From: Nitrospirota bacterium
Lineage (GTDB): Bacteria; NPL-UPA2; JAGMAN01
DNA: 17,469 nt
NCBI GenBank assembly: GCA_030605915.1
Contig: JAUWHM010000156.1
Span: 1 to 17,469, forward strand
Reading direction: 5' to 3'
Positions within the stretch are counted from its first letter, which is position 1; each line of letters opens with the position of its first letter. Below, piece after piece: positions 1-6,601 of the stretch. The translations under genes were made by a program, and so were the position numbers. The notes beneath the pieces are model-generated. The model had not been told where the DNA came from, did no database searches, and saw only the letters and a program-made list of their open reading frames with translations.

Positions 1-10
1 GAGTATAATC

Positions 11-1036
11 ATGGTCAGGATGTCTGATGTGATAAAGGGAAGGAAACTGAGGCCCGAGAAACCTCCCCCACCGACTACAAAGTCGGAGAAGGAAGAGGTG
101 AAGGTAACTTTTCCCCGGGTGGAAGAGCGCAACAAAGCAGAGGAGATCTACGAGGAGGCCCTCGGGGCAGTAAAGGCCCAGTTCGATTCCGTTTCCCAGG
201 GGAAGGAGCTATCCCTCAGCGAGGAGATTGAGAGGGTAGGGGCAAGAATAGTAGAGATGCTCTCCGCCGGGGATGAAAGTCTTATTGGTTTAATCACCAG
301 GGGTTCCAGGGAAGACTATCTCTATAACCATTCAGTGAATGCCTGCATCCTGGCCGTCAGGGTTGGTCTTACCCTGGGTTTCAATATAGCCGAGCTGAGG
401 GAATTAGCCATCTGCGCTCTTCTCCACGACCTGGGCATGGCTAAGTTGTCCAAGGAGATATGGGATAAGCCAGGGAAGCTCAGCCAAGAGGAGTTCTCTA
501 AAGTTAAGAAACACCCCATTTATGGCCGGGAAATCTTAGCCAAGATAGCAGGAATCAGTCCATTGGTAGCTGAAGTGGCTCATCAGCACCACGAGACAGT
601 GAGTGGAAAAGGCTATCCAAGAGAGATAAAGGAAGATGGAATACATGACTACGCCAAGCTGATAGCGGTTATCGATGTCTATGAAGCCCTGACCCACGAG
701 CGAGCTTACCGGAAGGGCTATATGCCCAGTGATGCTATAAAAATGATTATGGATGGAAGTGGACAGCTCTTCAGCCCTCCTGTGGTCAAAGCTTTGGTAG
801 AGGAGCTATCTCTCTATCCAATTGGTAGCCTGGTTGAACTTAATACCGAGGAGGTAGGACGAGTTATTGGAGCTAATAAAGGTTTTCCCCTGCGCCCCCG
901 CCTTAGAATAATCATTGACCCCAGTGGCCATAAGTTAGAGAAATGGAAGCCCGTCGACTTAGCTAAACAGACCAGCCTCTATATTAAGAGGGCTATCCCG
1001 GAAGAAGAGCTGAAAATCAAGAATGATAAGGAATAA
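11..1036 (+). CDS. HD-GYP domain protein (putative cyclic-di-nucleotide phosphodiesterase)
   Basis: This 341-residue soluble protein has a charged N-terminal region (about 1-70) and an HD-GYP domain at roughly 95-255. Visible motifs are NHS with H107, the HD pair H139-D140 in LLHDLGM, KKHP with H168, HQHHE at 191-195 followed by SGKGYP at 198-203, and IDVYEALT with D222. HD-GYP enzymes typically hydrolyse cyclic di-GMP or related dinucleotides, so the role inferred here is signalling turnover. Two positions differ from the commonest pattern: HDLGM where HDIGK is usual, and SGKGYP where DGxGYP is usual, but the HD and HHE residues remain. About 80 residues follow the domain (260-341) and I do not recognise them. 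The first ATG is at 11 and a second in-frame ATG is at 20; the upstream region lies outside the window, so the start is uncertain. The stop abuts the next ATG with no gap, which suggests co-transcription. Confidence 0.88.
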   Translation: MVRMSDVIKGRKLRPEKPPPPTTKSEKEEVKVTFPRVEERNKAEEIYEEALGAVKAQFDSVSQGKELSLSEEIERVGARIVEMLSAGDESLIGLITRGSREDYLYNHSVNACILAVRVGLTLGFNIAELRELAICALLHDLGMAKLSKEIWDKPGKLSQEEFSKVKKHPIYGREILAKIAGISPLVAEVAHQHHETVSGKGYPREIKEDGIHDYAKLIAVIDVYEALTHERAYRKGYMPSDAIKMIMDGSGQLFSPPVVKALVEELSLYPIGSLVELNTEEVGRVIGANKGFPLRPRLRIIIDPSGHKLEKWKPVDLAKQTSLYIKRAIPEEELKIKNDKE

Positions 1037-1891
1037 ATGGTTCCTAAAAGAAGAGGTCTTTCCAGAAGAGCGTTCCTCAGCGGCTTAATAGTCGTCCTCA
1101 TTTTTAGCTTTCTTACCCTCAGCTTCCTTCGTAGGTGGAAGGAATGGGAGGACAAAGAGGAAGAGGCAGAAAGCAGGCAAGAGCAGCCAATCCAGCCAGG
1201 GGAAGAGCAGCCAACCCAGCCTCAGGTAGCCATTATCATTGATGACCTCGGCCACAGTTTGAATCTGGTGGAATCTCTCTTCGATATAGACTGTCCCTTG
1301 ACTTTATCCATACTGCCTGGCCTTCGCCATTCAGTTCCATTAGCGGAAGAGATGCGTGAGGCTGGTTTCGAAGTTATTCTGCATCTTCCTTTGGAACCGG
1401 AGGGAGTCAGTGAAGAGTACTTAGAACTGGGAACGATCATGACCGGAATGAACAAGGAAGAAGTTAGAGAATTGATGGAGAAACATCTATCTTCCCTCCT
1501 TCCCTGGATTGTGGGAGTTAACACTCATATGGGCTCGAAGGCAACGGCTGATGAAGACTTAATGAGAATTGTCCTGGGGGAAATCAAGAAAAGGGAGCTT
1601 TATTTCGTTGATAGCCGGACGGCAACGGGCTCAGTGGCTTTTCGGGTAGCTAAAAGTCTGAGGGTGAGAGCTGCTTCCCGCCAGGTTTTCCTGGACTCAG
1701 AGGAGAGGGGAGATGACCCTGATTACATTCTGGGACAGCTCAGGGAACTAACTTCATTGGCCCGGGCTGAGGGCAAGGCAATTGGCATAGGTCACCTTAA
1801 AAAAGCTACCTTAGAAGTGCTAAAGGAGATGATGCCCCCGATGGAAGAGGAGGGGATTCAATTCGTCACTGCCTCAGAGATAGTAGAGTAA
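1037..1891 (+). CDS. Divergent polysaccharide deacetylase (YibQ/DUF610 family), membrane-anchored
   Basis: The protein has 284 residues. A basic N-terminus with SRRAFL at 9-14 precedes one hydrophobic segment (about 15-31), then a Glu/Gln/Pro-rich linker (36-63), then a catalytic-type domain starting with VAIIIDDLG (D69, D70). Other likely active-site positions are H116 in HLPLEP, H164 in NTHMGS, D192 in FVDSRT and H253 in GIGH. The arrangement matches the YibQ family of NodB-like deacetylases, whose physiological substrate is generally unknown; I infer action on a cell-envelope polysaccharide outside the cytoplasmic membrane. The ATG follows the upstream TAA directly. The SRRAFL sequence resembles a twin-arginine signal and the tat genes lie 0.5 kb downstream, but the hydrophobic segment is strongly hydrophobic and lacks an AxA cleavage site, so a plain Sec-inserted anchor is equally possible. 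Confidence 0.85.
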   Translation: MVPKRRGLSRRAFLSGLIVVLIFSFLTLSFLRRWKEWEDKEEEAESRQEQPIQPGEEQPTQPQVAIIIDDLGHSLNLVESLFDIDCPLTLSILPGLRHSVPLAEEMREAGFEVILHLPLEPEGVSEEYLELGTIMTGMNKEEVRELMEKHLSSLLPWIVGVNTHMGSKATADEDLMRIVLGEIKKRELYFVDSRTATGSVAFRVAKSLRVRAASRQVFLDSEERGDDPDYILGQLRELTSLARAEGKAIGIGHLKKATLEVLKEMMPPMEEEGIQFVTASEIVE

Positions 1892-1909
1892 AAAAAGGTT
1901 TAAGTCTCT

Positions 1910-2359
1910 ATGGTTAAATTGAACAGTTTAAAAATTTCTCTGGTCATAATTCTGCTTCTCTCCTCTAATTGTGCCACTATACATCCGGGTAAACGGCGAG
2001 GAGAGAAGGTAAGGATGGTGGTAACTGCCTATGATGCTGGTCCAGAATCTACTGGCTGGCGGAGGAAAGTGTTCACTTTCCCTCCTTTTCGGCCCGTCTA
2101 TGCCAGTGGAAAATTGAAAGGCCAACGTAAGAGAGTGGGTATTACTGCTGACGGGACCAAGGCGAGGAAAGGAACCATAGCCGCCGACTTGAGCAAATAT
2201 CCCTTCGGCACCAGGATGTATGTGCCCGGCTATGGATGGGGAGTGGTCCACGATATAGGCAGTGCCATCAAAGGGAACCACATAGATGTCTTCTTCCGCT
2301 CCCACAAAGCCGCCTTGAAGTGGGGCAGAAAAGTGCTTGTAGTAACTGTTATCAGATAG
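1910..2359 (+). CDS. 3D-domain protein, exported or lipoprotein-like
   Basis: This 149-residue protein has a hydrophobic N-terminal signal (about 8-20) ending at C21 in SSNCATIHPG, which could be a lipid-modified cysteine, although the lipobox is poor because Asn precedes Cys. The rest is a 3D domain, named for three conserved aspartates: VTAYDAG at 38-44, GITADG, then D93 in AADL, D115 in VVHDIG and D126 in HIDVFF, ending with ALKWGRK and a VVTVI strand. This beta-barrel domain is shared with MltA-type lytic transglycosylases and with Rpf- and YuiC-like cell-wall enzymes. The role inferred is peptidoglycan remodelling, which fits the neighbouring deacetylase. The ATG at 1910 lies 18 bp after the previous stop, behind AAGG at 1895-1898, a rather distant ribosome site. 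Confidence 0.85.
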   Translation: MVKLNSLKISLVIILLLSSNCATIHPGKRRGEKVRMVVTAYDAGPESTGWRRKVFTFPPFRPVYASGKLKGQRKRVGITADGTKARKGTIAADLSKYPFGTRMYVPGYGWGVVHDIGSAIKGNHIDVFFRSHKAALKWGRKVLVVTVIR

Positions 2360-2392
2360 GAAGTCAGGTTCTCGTTGAAAGGGGGTGGGAGA

Positions 2393-2590
2393 ATGCTCAG
2401 CCACTGGGAGATTGGACTTGTCATTATTGTAGCTATCCTTCTCTTTGGGGCAAAGAGACTTCCGGAGATAGGAAGAGCATTAGGGAAAGCCATCAAGGAG
2501 TTTAAGAAAGCGGGCAAGGATATTAAGAGCGATATTGAGGAGGTGACCGGAGAAGAGAAGGACGAGGAGAAGAAAGTGGATGAAGGATAG
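2393..2590 (+). CDS. tatA: Sec-independent translocase subunit TatA/TatE
   Basis: The 65-residue protein has the TatA layout: a short N-terminus with one membrane helix (about 6-18), the FG hinge (18-19), KRLPEIG (21-27), an amphipathic helix with GRALGKAIKEFKKAGKD (27-43) and an acidic/lysine-rich tail. TatA oligomers form the passage for folded twin-arginine proteins across the cytoplasmic membrane. I chose the ATG at 2393 because a strong ribosome site (AAAGGGGGTGGG, about 2378-2389) precedes it; an upstream in-frame TTG at 2375 would put that ribosome site inside the gene. It overlaps tatC by 11 bp, so the two are translationally coupled. No separate tatB is visible, which suggests a two-component TatAC system. 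Confidence 0.93.
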   Translation: MLSHWEIGLVIIVAILLFGAKRLPEIGRALGKAIKEFKKAGKDIKSDIEEVTGEEKDEEKKVDEG

Positions 2591-3311
2591 AAAGTTACCT
2601 CTCCTTGAACATCTGGAGGAACTAAGAAGAAGAATTATAATCTCGCTTGCCTCGGTCGCCCTCTTTTCCCTGTTATCATACCTCTATGTTAAGAAAATAC
2701 TTGGCTTCCTTATCCAGCCGGTCATCCAGCTCACTGGCAGGCTCATTTTCATTAAGCCCCTGGAAGCATTTTTGGCTCATTTGAAACTGGCCCTCCTCTG
2801 CGGCACTTTTTTAGCCCTTCCGGTAATCTTTTACCAGATATGGCAATTTGTGTCGGTAGGCTTGAAGGAGAATGAGAGAAAGTATCTTAGAGTTTTCGGC
2901 CCCCTGTCCCTCTTCCTTTTCCTCTTAGGAGCAGGAATCGCCTATTTCCTGATACTTCCTCTGGGAATAAGGTTTCTGGTGAGCCGTTATGCTACCCAGT
3001 TTCTGGAACCGAAGATTTCTGTGAGCTATTATATCTCCTTCGTCGGTCTCCTCTTGCTGTCTTTTGGTTGTGTATTCGAGCTACCTTTAGTGGTCCTCTT
3101 CCTCACCAAGATAGGTCTGGTTACTCCTCAAGGTCTTCGCAGAAAGAGGAAAGAGGTAGTTCTCGCCACTTTCATCTTCGCGGCTATTATGACCCCGCCT
3201 GATGTCTTCACCCAGGTTCTCCTGGCTCTTCCCATCCTTTTACTCTATGAGGTTAGCCTATGGACCTCTGTCTTCATCCATAGGAGGAGGATAAGCAAAG
3301 AGATGGGATGA
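2580..3311 (+). CDS. tatC: Sec-independent translocase subunit TatC
   Basis: The 243-residue polytopic membrane protein has about six hydrophobic segments. It starts with the TatC hallmark LLEHLEELRRRI (8-19), the cytoplasmic signal-recognition region. Other family motifs are FIKPLEAF (57-64), the ALPVIFYQIWQF stretch (79-90), FELPLVV (166-172) and TPPDVFTQ (205-212). TatC binds the twin-arginine signal and recruits TatA. The length is typical. The ATG lies within the last codons of tatA, and the stop overlaps the next gene's start in an ATGA arrangement. Its immediate neighbours include three proteins with twin-arginine motifs, so the locus probably co-expresses translocase and cargo. Confidence 0.96.
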   Translation: MKDRKLPLLEHLEELRRRIIISLASVALFSLLSYLYVKKILGFLIQPVIQLTGRLIFIKPLEAFLAHLKLALLCGTFLALPVIFYQIWQFVSVGLKENERKYLRVFGPLSLFLFLLGAGIAYFLILPLGIRFLVSRYATQFLEPKISVSYYISFVGLLLLSFGCVFELPLVVLFLTKIGLVTPQGLRRKRKEVVLATFIFAAIMTPPDVFTQVLLALPILLLYEVSLWTSVFIHRRRISKEMG

Positions 3312-4564
3312 TGAAGAGATTAAGAAAGGCTTCTCAGGCATTTTTCTTCCTTCTTTTCCTCGCTCTCCTCTTTCTAACTAAGTATCCTCTGCCAAAATGG
3401 ATTCCGGTAGACCTCTTCCTGAGATGGGACCCTTTGGTTTCCATTAGCACCTTTATTTCCTCATGGACAATAAAGCTTACACTCCTTCCCGGGCTAATCT
3501 TGTTAATAGCTACTTTCCTCTGGGGAAGGTTCTTCTGTTTCTGGGTCTGCCCTCTGGGAACAACGCTGAATTTCATCCCTAAAGTGAATTTGAGACCCGT
3601 TAGAAATAAATCTCTGAATCCCGGTAGAGAATCTTCTCTAAACGGGGTAAAGGATTCAAGCCAAAGTGGCCGAAGATTTCCACCCAATTTCAGGTATTAT
3701 TTCCTGCTGTTCCTCCTGGTAAGTTCTTTCTTTACTCTGGAACTGGTGGGAATATTTGACCCCTTGAGCCTTATGGAGAGAACCTTCTCCCTGGCTATCT
3801 TCCCCTTAGTTAGGGGAAGGCCAAGTTTTCTCATCCTGGGAATGTTTCTCTTCGTTATCCTGCTTGGCCTGATTCAGCGCAGATTCTGGTGCAATAAGGT
3901 TTGCCCCTTAGGAGCTCTCCTCAGTTTAACAGTTAAATTGAGAAGAAAGACCGCAAAAAAGGAAGCTCTTCCCCTGAACCTCTCCAGAAGGGGATTTCTG
4001 ACTTCCCTGGGGTTGGGTCTGGCCGCCATCTTCTTGAAGATTGATCCATTTAAGTCAGCCAGAAATCTAAGGATAATTCGTCCTCCGGGAGCACTTCCGG
4101 AAGCCAAATTCACCTCTACCTGTCTTCGATGTGGCAAATGCATGAAGGTCTGTCCGAGCGGAGGTCTTCAGCCAACCTTTTTGGAGGCGGGCTTAGGAGG
4201 TTTCTGGACACCCCGTTTGGTTCCCCGCATCGGAGAATGTGTTGAGGACTGTAACGCTTGCACTCAAGTGTGTCCGACGGGAGCCATTAGAAGGCTCACC
4301 CTCCCTGAAAAGATTAAAGCAAAAATAGGGACAGCGACCATTAATAGAAACAGATGTCTGTCCTGGGCTAAGGATAAACTATGCCTGGTCTGCTACGAGT
4401 TCTGCCCTTATCAGGCAATAGCTGTTAAAGATGTTGAAGGCATACCCCGACCATTCTTGCTGGAAGAGAATTGTCGAGGCTGTGGCCTCTGCGAGAAGGT
4501 CTGCCCGGTAGAAGGGGAAGCAGCCATTATCGTCTATAATAGGATATCCCCCACATTAAGATAG
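3308..4564 (+). CDS. Membrane polyferredoxin, NapH-like plus NapG-like fusion with an internal twin-arginine motif
   Basis: The 418-residue protein has two parts. The N-terminal part has about four membrane helices (8-25, 55-72, 129-150, 172-192) and two CxxxCP motifs, C77/C81 and C195/C199, as in NapH/NosR-type electron-transfer proteins. Then comes SRRGFL (226-231) with a moderately hydrophobic stretch to about 243, a twin-arginine signal in mid-protein. The C-terminal domain has four [4Fe-4S] cysteine sets: C272/275/278/282, C311/315/318/322, C350/359/362/366 and C389/392/395/399, like NapG. The inferred topology is four Sec-inserted helices, then Tat transfer of the folded cluster domain with a fifth helix as anchor, so it would pass electrons between the membrane quinone pool and the outside. 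The basic loop at about 91-128 is probably cytoplasmic. The start overlaps the tatC stop. The partner enzyme is unknown; the radical SAM gene is next. Confidence 0.88.
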   Translation: MMKRLRKASQAFFFLLFLALLFLTKYPLPKWIPVDLFLRWDPLVSISTFISSWTIKLTLLPGLILLIATFLWGRFFCFWVCPLGTTLNFIPKVNLRPVRNKSLNPGRESSLNGVKDSSQSGRRFPPNFRYYFLLFLLVSSFFTLELVGIFDPLSLMERTFSLAIFPLVRGRPSFLILGMFLFVILLGLIQRRFWCNKVCPLGALLSLTVKLRRKTAKKEALPLNLSRRGFLTSLGLGLAAIFLKIDPFKSARNLRIIRPPGALPEAKFTSTCLRCGKCMKVCPSGGLQPTFLEAGLGGFWTPRLVPRIGECVEDCNACTQVCPTGAIRRLTLPEKIKAKIGTATINRNRCLSWAKDKLCLVCYEFCPYQAIAVKDVEGIPRPFLLEENCRGCGLCEKVCPVEGEAAIIVYNRISPTLR

Positions 4565-4600
4565 CCCACCAGATGGGGATAGGGGAAATCCCTGAAGGCC

Positions 4601-4629
4601 TTGACATGTCTTGAGACCTGATAGATAAT
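4601..4629 (+). promoter_or_regulatory. Predicted sigma70-type promoter for the radical SAM gene
   Basis: TTGACA at 4601-4606 matches the -35 consensus in all six positions. After a 17-bp spacer, GATAAT at 4624-4629 matches the -10 consensus in five of six. It lies in the 79-bp gap between the polyferredoxin and radical SAM genes. The predicted transcription start (about 4636) is only about 10 nt before the likely start codon, so the leader would be little more than the ribosome site GAGGAG. Confidence 0.55.
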
Positions 4630-4646
4630 AAGGGCAGAGGAGTTTG

Positions 4647-5804
4647 GTGAAAATAAAAAAAAATAAGCGATGGGAAGAATTTAATTTCACCAGAAGAGAT
4701 TTCCTGCAGCAAAGCTGCCTGGTGGGGTTAGGACTGGGGATTTCCCCCTGCCTCCTCAAATCCTTAGCCTGGGCTGGGAACATTGAGGAGAGCGGTCTTC
4801 ACGAGGCCAGATTCTATCAGATGATTGATGATAAGACGGCCCGGTGCCAGCTTTGTCCCCACAAATGTTTTCTCCGTGAGGGCGAGAGGAGCCTCTGCCG
4901 GGTGAGGGAGGTGCGCAGCGGAAAACTTTGGACCTTAGCCTACGGAAACCCCTGTTCTGTTCGCGTTGACCCCGTTGAGAAGAAACCCATATTTCATATG
5001 CTTCCAGCCAGTAAGTCCTTTTCCATAGCCACGGCTGGTTGCAACCTCAGATGCAAGTTCTGCCAGAACTGGCAGATCTCTCAATCTGCCCCTGAGCAGA
5101 CAAGCAATTTCAGCCTTTCTCCTGAAGAAGTTGTCCAGAGGGCAATGAGCACCGGGTCAAAATCAATTGCCTACACTTATTCCGAACCGGTCATCTTCTA
5201 CGAGTATATGATTGATACCGCCAGGCTTGCTAAGAAAAAGGGCATAAAGGGGGTCTTGGTTACCGCCGGATACATTAATGAGGAACCTCTGAAGGAACTC
5301 TGCAAATACATTGACGGCGCCAATGTAGATTTAAAGGGATTTACCGATGAGTATTATATTCCAGTATGTCAGGGAGAAGTTAAATATGTCTTGGAGACAC
5401 TGAAGATAACGCAGAGGGAAGGAGTCTGGTTAGAAGTTACTAACCTGATTGTTCCTACCTTAAATGATGATATGAAGACGATAAAGAAGATGTGTCAGTG
5501 GCTAAGAGAGAACTTAGGTCCTGAAGTTCCCCTTCATTTCTCCCGGTTCCAGCCAATGTATAAGCTAAGGAACCTCCATCGGACTCCGGTGGCTACGCTG
5601 GAGAGGGCCAGGAATATAGCCCTGGAGGTCGGCCTGCACTATGTCTATATTGGCAATGTTCCCGGGCATGAAGGCGAGAATACTTATTGTCCTCAATGCA
5701 AAAAGATTCTCATCCAGAGAAGGGGTTTCAGTATCCTTCAAAATAACCTCAAGGATGGCCACTGTAGATACTGCGGACATAAAATTGCTGGAGTGTGGAG
5801 CTAA
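4647..5804 (+). CDS. AmmeMemoRadiSam-type radical SAM enzyme with an N-terminal twin-arginine signal
   Basis: The protein has about 385 residues; numbering here is from the TTG at 4644. It resembles the PflA-related radical SAM enzymes of the AmmeMemoRadiSam system. Visible are a cysteine motif C68/C71/C75/C85, the SAM-cluster motif CNLRCKFC (C133, C137, C140), SYSEP-like TYSEPVIFYEYM, NVDLKGFTDEYY, a conserved HFSRFQPMYKL stretch (298-308), and a C-terminal zinc-ribbon-like set C349/C352/C374/C377. The N-terminal 44 residues are unusual: FTRRDFL (15-21), a hydrophobic stretch and LAWA, a near-ideal Tat signal with possible cleavage after AWA. Radical SAM chemistry needs S-adenosylmethionine and a low-potential electron donor, which are normally cytoplasmic. 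GTG at 4647 is preferred because GAGGAG ends at 4642; TTG at 4644 is too close. The AMMECR1/MEMO partner is not in the window. Substrate unknown. Confidence 0.85.
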   Translation: MKIKKNKRWEEFNFTRRDFLQQSCLVGLGLGISPCLLKSLAWAGNIEESGLHEARFYQMIDDKTARCQLCPHKCFLREGERSLCRVREVRSGKLWTLAYGNPCSVRVDPVEKKPIFHMLPASKSFSIATAGCNLRCKFCQNWQISQSAPEQTSNFSLSPEEVVQRAMSTGSKSIAYTYSEPVIFYEYMIDTARLAKKKGIKGVLVTAGYINEEPLKELCKYIDGANVDLKGFTDEYYIPVCQGEVKYVLETLKITQREGVWLEVTNLIVPTLNDDMKTIKKMCQWLRENLGPEVPLHFSRFQPMYKLRNLHRTPVATLERARNIALEVGLHYVYIGNVPGHEGENTYCPQCKKILIQRRGFSILQNNLKDGHCRYCGHKIAGVWS

Positions 5805-6001
5805 TGAGAAGGGAAGGAGCCCAGAAGAAGGGAAGATGGAAGCTGAGGGCTGGCCTCTTTAGTTTAGGGTTAGTGATGCTAGCCGCTGGGTTCATCGTCT
5901 TAAGTCAGACTAACCCGAGGGGAGATAACTGGGCCTCCATCCTCTCCCCTATATTGATTATATCCAGCTACATCATTATCGCTATCTCGCTAATAATATG
6001 A
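5804..6001 (+). CDS. Small two-helix membrane protein, possibly DUF3098-like
   Basis: The 65-residue protein has a strongly basic N-terminus (RREGAQKKGRWKLR) and two hydrophobic helices, about 17-33 and 46-64, joined by a short polar loop with NPRGDNW. The layout of two helices around a short loop with an SPI/APx start to the second helix recalls DUF3098-type proteins, but I cannot confirm the family. The ATG at 5804 overlaps the radical SAM stop (TAATG), and GGAG a few bases upstream could serve as ribosome site; a GTG at 5795 is an in-frame alternative. The positive-inside rule puts both ends in or near the cytoplasm. Its place as last gene of the block suggests an accessory membrane role for the radical SAM/Tat cluster; no function is assigned. 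Confidence 0.62.
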   Translation: MRREGAQKKGRWKLRAGLFSLGLVMLAAGFIVLSQTNPRGDNWASILSPILIISSYIIIAISLII

Positions 6002-6043
6002 ACACAGATACAACCAAAAAAGAAGAATTTCTTGCAGTATACC

Positions 6044-6066
6044 AGGAAAGTATAAAATACTTTCCT
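6044..6066. repeat. Short perfect palindrome, copy 1
   Basis: The core arms GGAAAGTAT (6045-6053) and ATACTTTCC (6057-6065) pair perfectly around an AAA loop, with a further A-T pair at 6044/6066. It lies 43 bp after the stop of the small membrane protein. No T-run follows closely, so it is a weak intrinsic terminator at best. A near copy with a compensated stem base pair occurs at 11514-11538. Confidence 0.75.
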
Positions 6067-6073
6067 TACTATT

Positions 6074-6150
6074 AAAAATTCCTATACAGTAAAAAAGTTA
6101 TGCGGTGAAACAGCACTGCTTCGCTGTGACGAACGAAGTGAGGAATTTTT
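6074..6150 (+). repeat. 77-bp element with 10-bp terminal inverted repeats and an inner hairpin; possible terminator
   Basis: AAAAATTCCT (6074-6083) and AGGAATTTTT (6141-6150) are exact reverse complements. Between them lies an imperfect inner hairpin (CACT..TTCG at 6114-6123 against CGAA..AGTG at 6130-6140). A seven-T run (6146-6152) ends the element, so on the + strand it could stop transcription of the left block. The inner sequence resembles the REP-like repeats seen in many bacterial genomes. It could equally be a small mobile palindromic element. Confidence 0.5.
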
Positions 6151-6159
6151 TTAAACTTA

Positions 6160-6196
6160 CCCCCTCACCCTTACCCTCTCCCACAAGGGGAGAGGG
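6160..6196 (+). repeat. C/G-rich intergenic repeat with 9-bp hairpin (copy 1)
   Basis: The element begins CCCCCTCACCC (6160-6170) and ends in a perfect hairpin: CCCTCTCCC (6174-6182) with GGGAGAGGG (6188-6196) around a five-base loop. Elements of this wording are familiar as dispersed intergenic repeats in many bacterial genomes. A related, longer copy lies on the other strand at 8591-8671. Confidence 0.65.
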
Positions 6197-6375
6197 AATA
6201 AACGGAAGTTTTTGACAATACCTAGTACATTGTAACGGAAATCTTTGAGCATAATCAGCCTTAAATTGCTATCAGGAATTAAGGTTACAGAGCACTGGAT
6301 ACTGTCAAAAATAAAAAGATGAAAGATAAGAGTCAGTAGATATGATTAAAAAAGAGCTCTTTGAAGGAGAAGATG

Positions 6376-6537
6376 ATGATAGATAAGGAGCTGCTGGAAA
6401 TTTTAGCTTGCCCGGCCTGTAAGAGCGAGGTGGAGCTACGGGAAGAGAAGATAGTCTGCCTCAAGTGCAGGAGGCGCTATCCGATAAGGGATGGCATCCC
6501 GGTCATGCTCATTGATGAGGCTGAGGGCCCAGATTAA
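6376..6537 (+). CDS. Trm112-family small zinc-ribbon protein
   Basis: This 53-residue ORF begins [16 protein letters not shown], a sequence typical of Trm112/YcaR-type proteins. It has two cysteine pairs for zinc, C12/C15 (CPAC) and C28/C31 (CLKC), then [16 protein letters not shown] (about 34-49), the family's conserved end. Trm112 proteins act as small partners that activate or stabilise methyltransferases; bacterial members are often encoded near lipid A or sugar-nucleotide genes, and their role is little known. AAGGAG at 6364-6369 gives good spacing to the ATG at 6376; the ATG at 6373 is only 3 bp from it. It stands alone between the palindrome-rich gap and the opposing sugar block, with no + strand partner gene left downstream. 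Confidence 0.88.
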   Translation: MIDKELLEILACPACKSEVELREEKIVCLKCRRRYPIRDGIPVMLIDEAEGPD

Positions 6538-6601
6538 TTCAGGTGCTGATTACCACAAATGCTGTTTGAATCATAAAGGAGTCAGCGTGATATGAAATTG
6601 C

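Larger units (their letters stand above)
6002..6372. other. Intergenic region rich in palindromes
   Basis: No coding region is visible in these 371 bp. They hold, in order, a 9-10-bp hairpin (6044-6066), a 77-bp structure closed by a perfect 10-bp inverted repeat (6074-6150), and a C/G-rich hairpin repeat (6160-6196). The rest, to about 6360, is A+T-rich. A TTGACA at 6212-6217 has no acceptable -10 partner. AAGGAG at 6364-6369 serves the small gene that follows. Confidence 0.7.

Noticed and set aside
11..1036. HD-GYP protein as a degenerate, inactive enzyme
   Set aside because: HDLGM and SGKGYP differ from consensus, but the metal-binding HD and HHE residues remain, so inactivity cannot be claimed.
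1928..2404. Long open frame antisense to the 3D-domain gene
   Set aside because: It has no recognisable motifs, covers a well-supported gene on the other strand and lacks a sensible ribosome site.
6212..6240. TTGACA as promoter for the Trm112-like gene
   Set aside because: No -10-like hexamer lies 16-18 bp downstream, and the supposed start would be over 120 bp from the gene.
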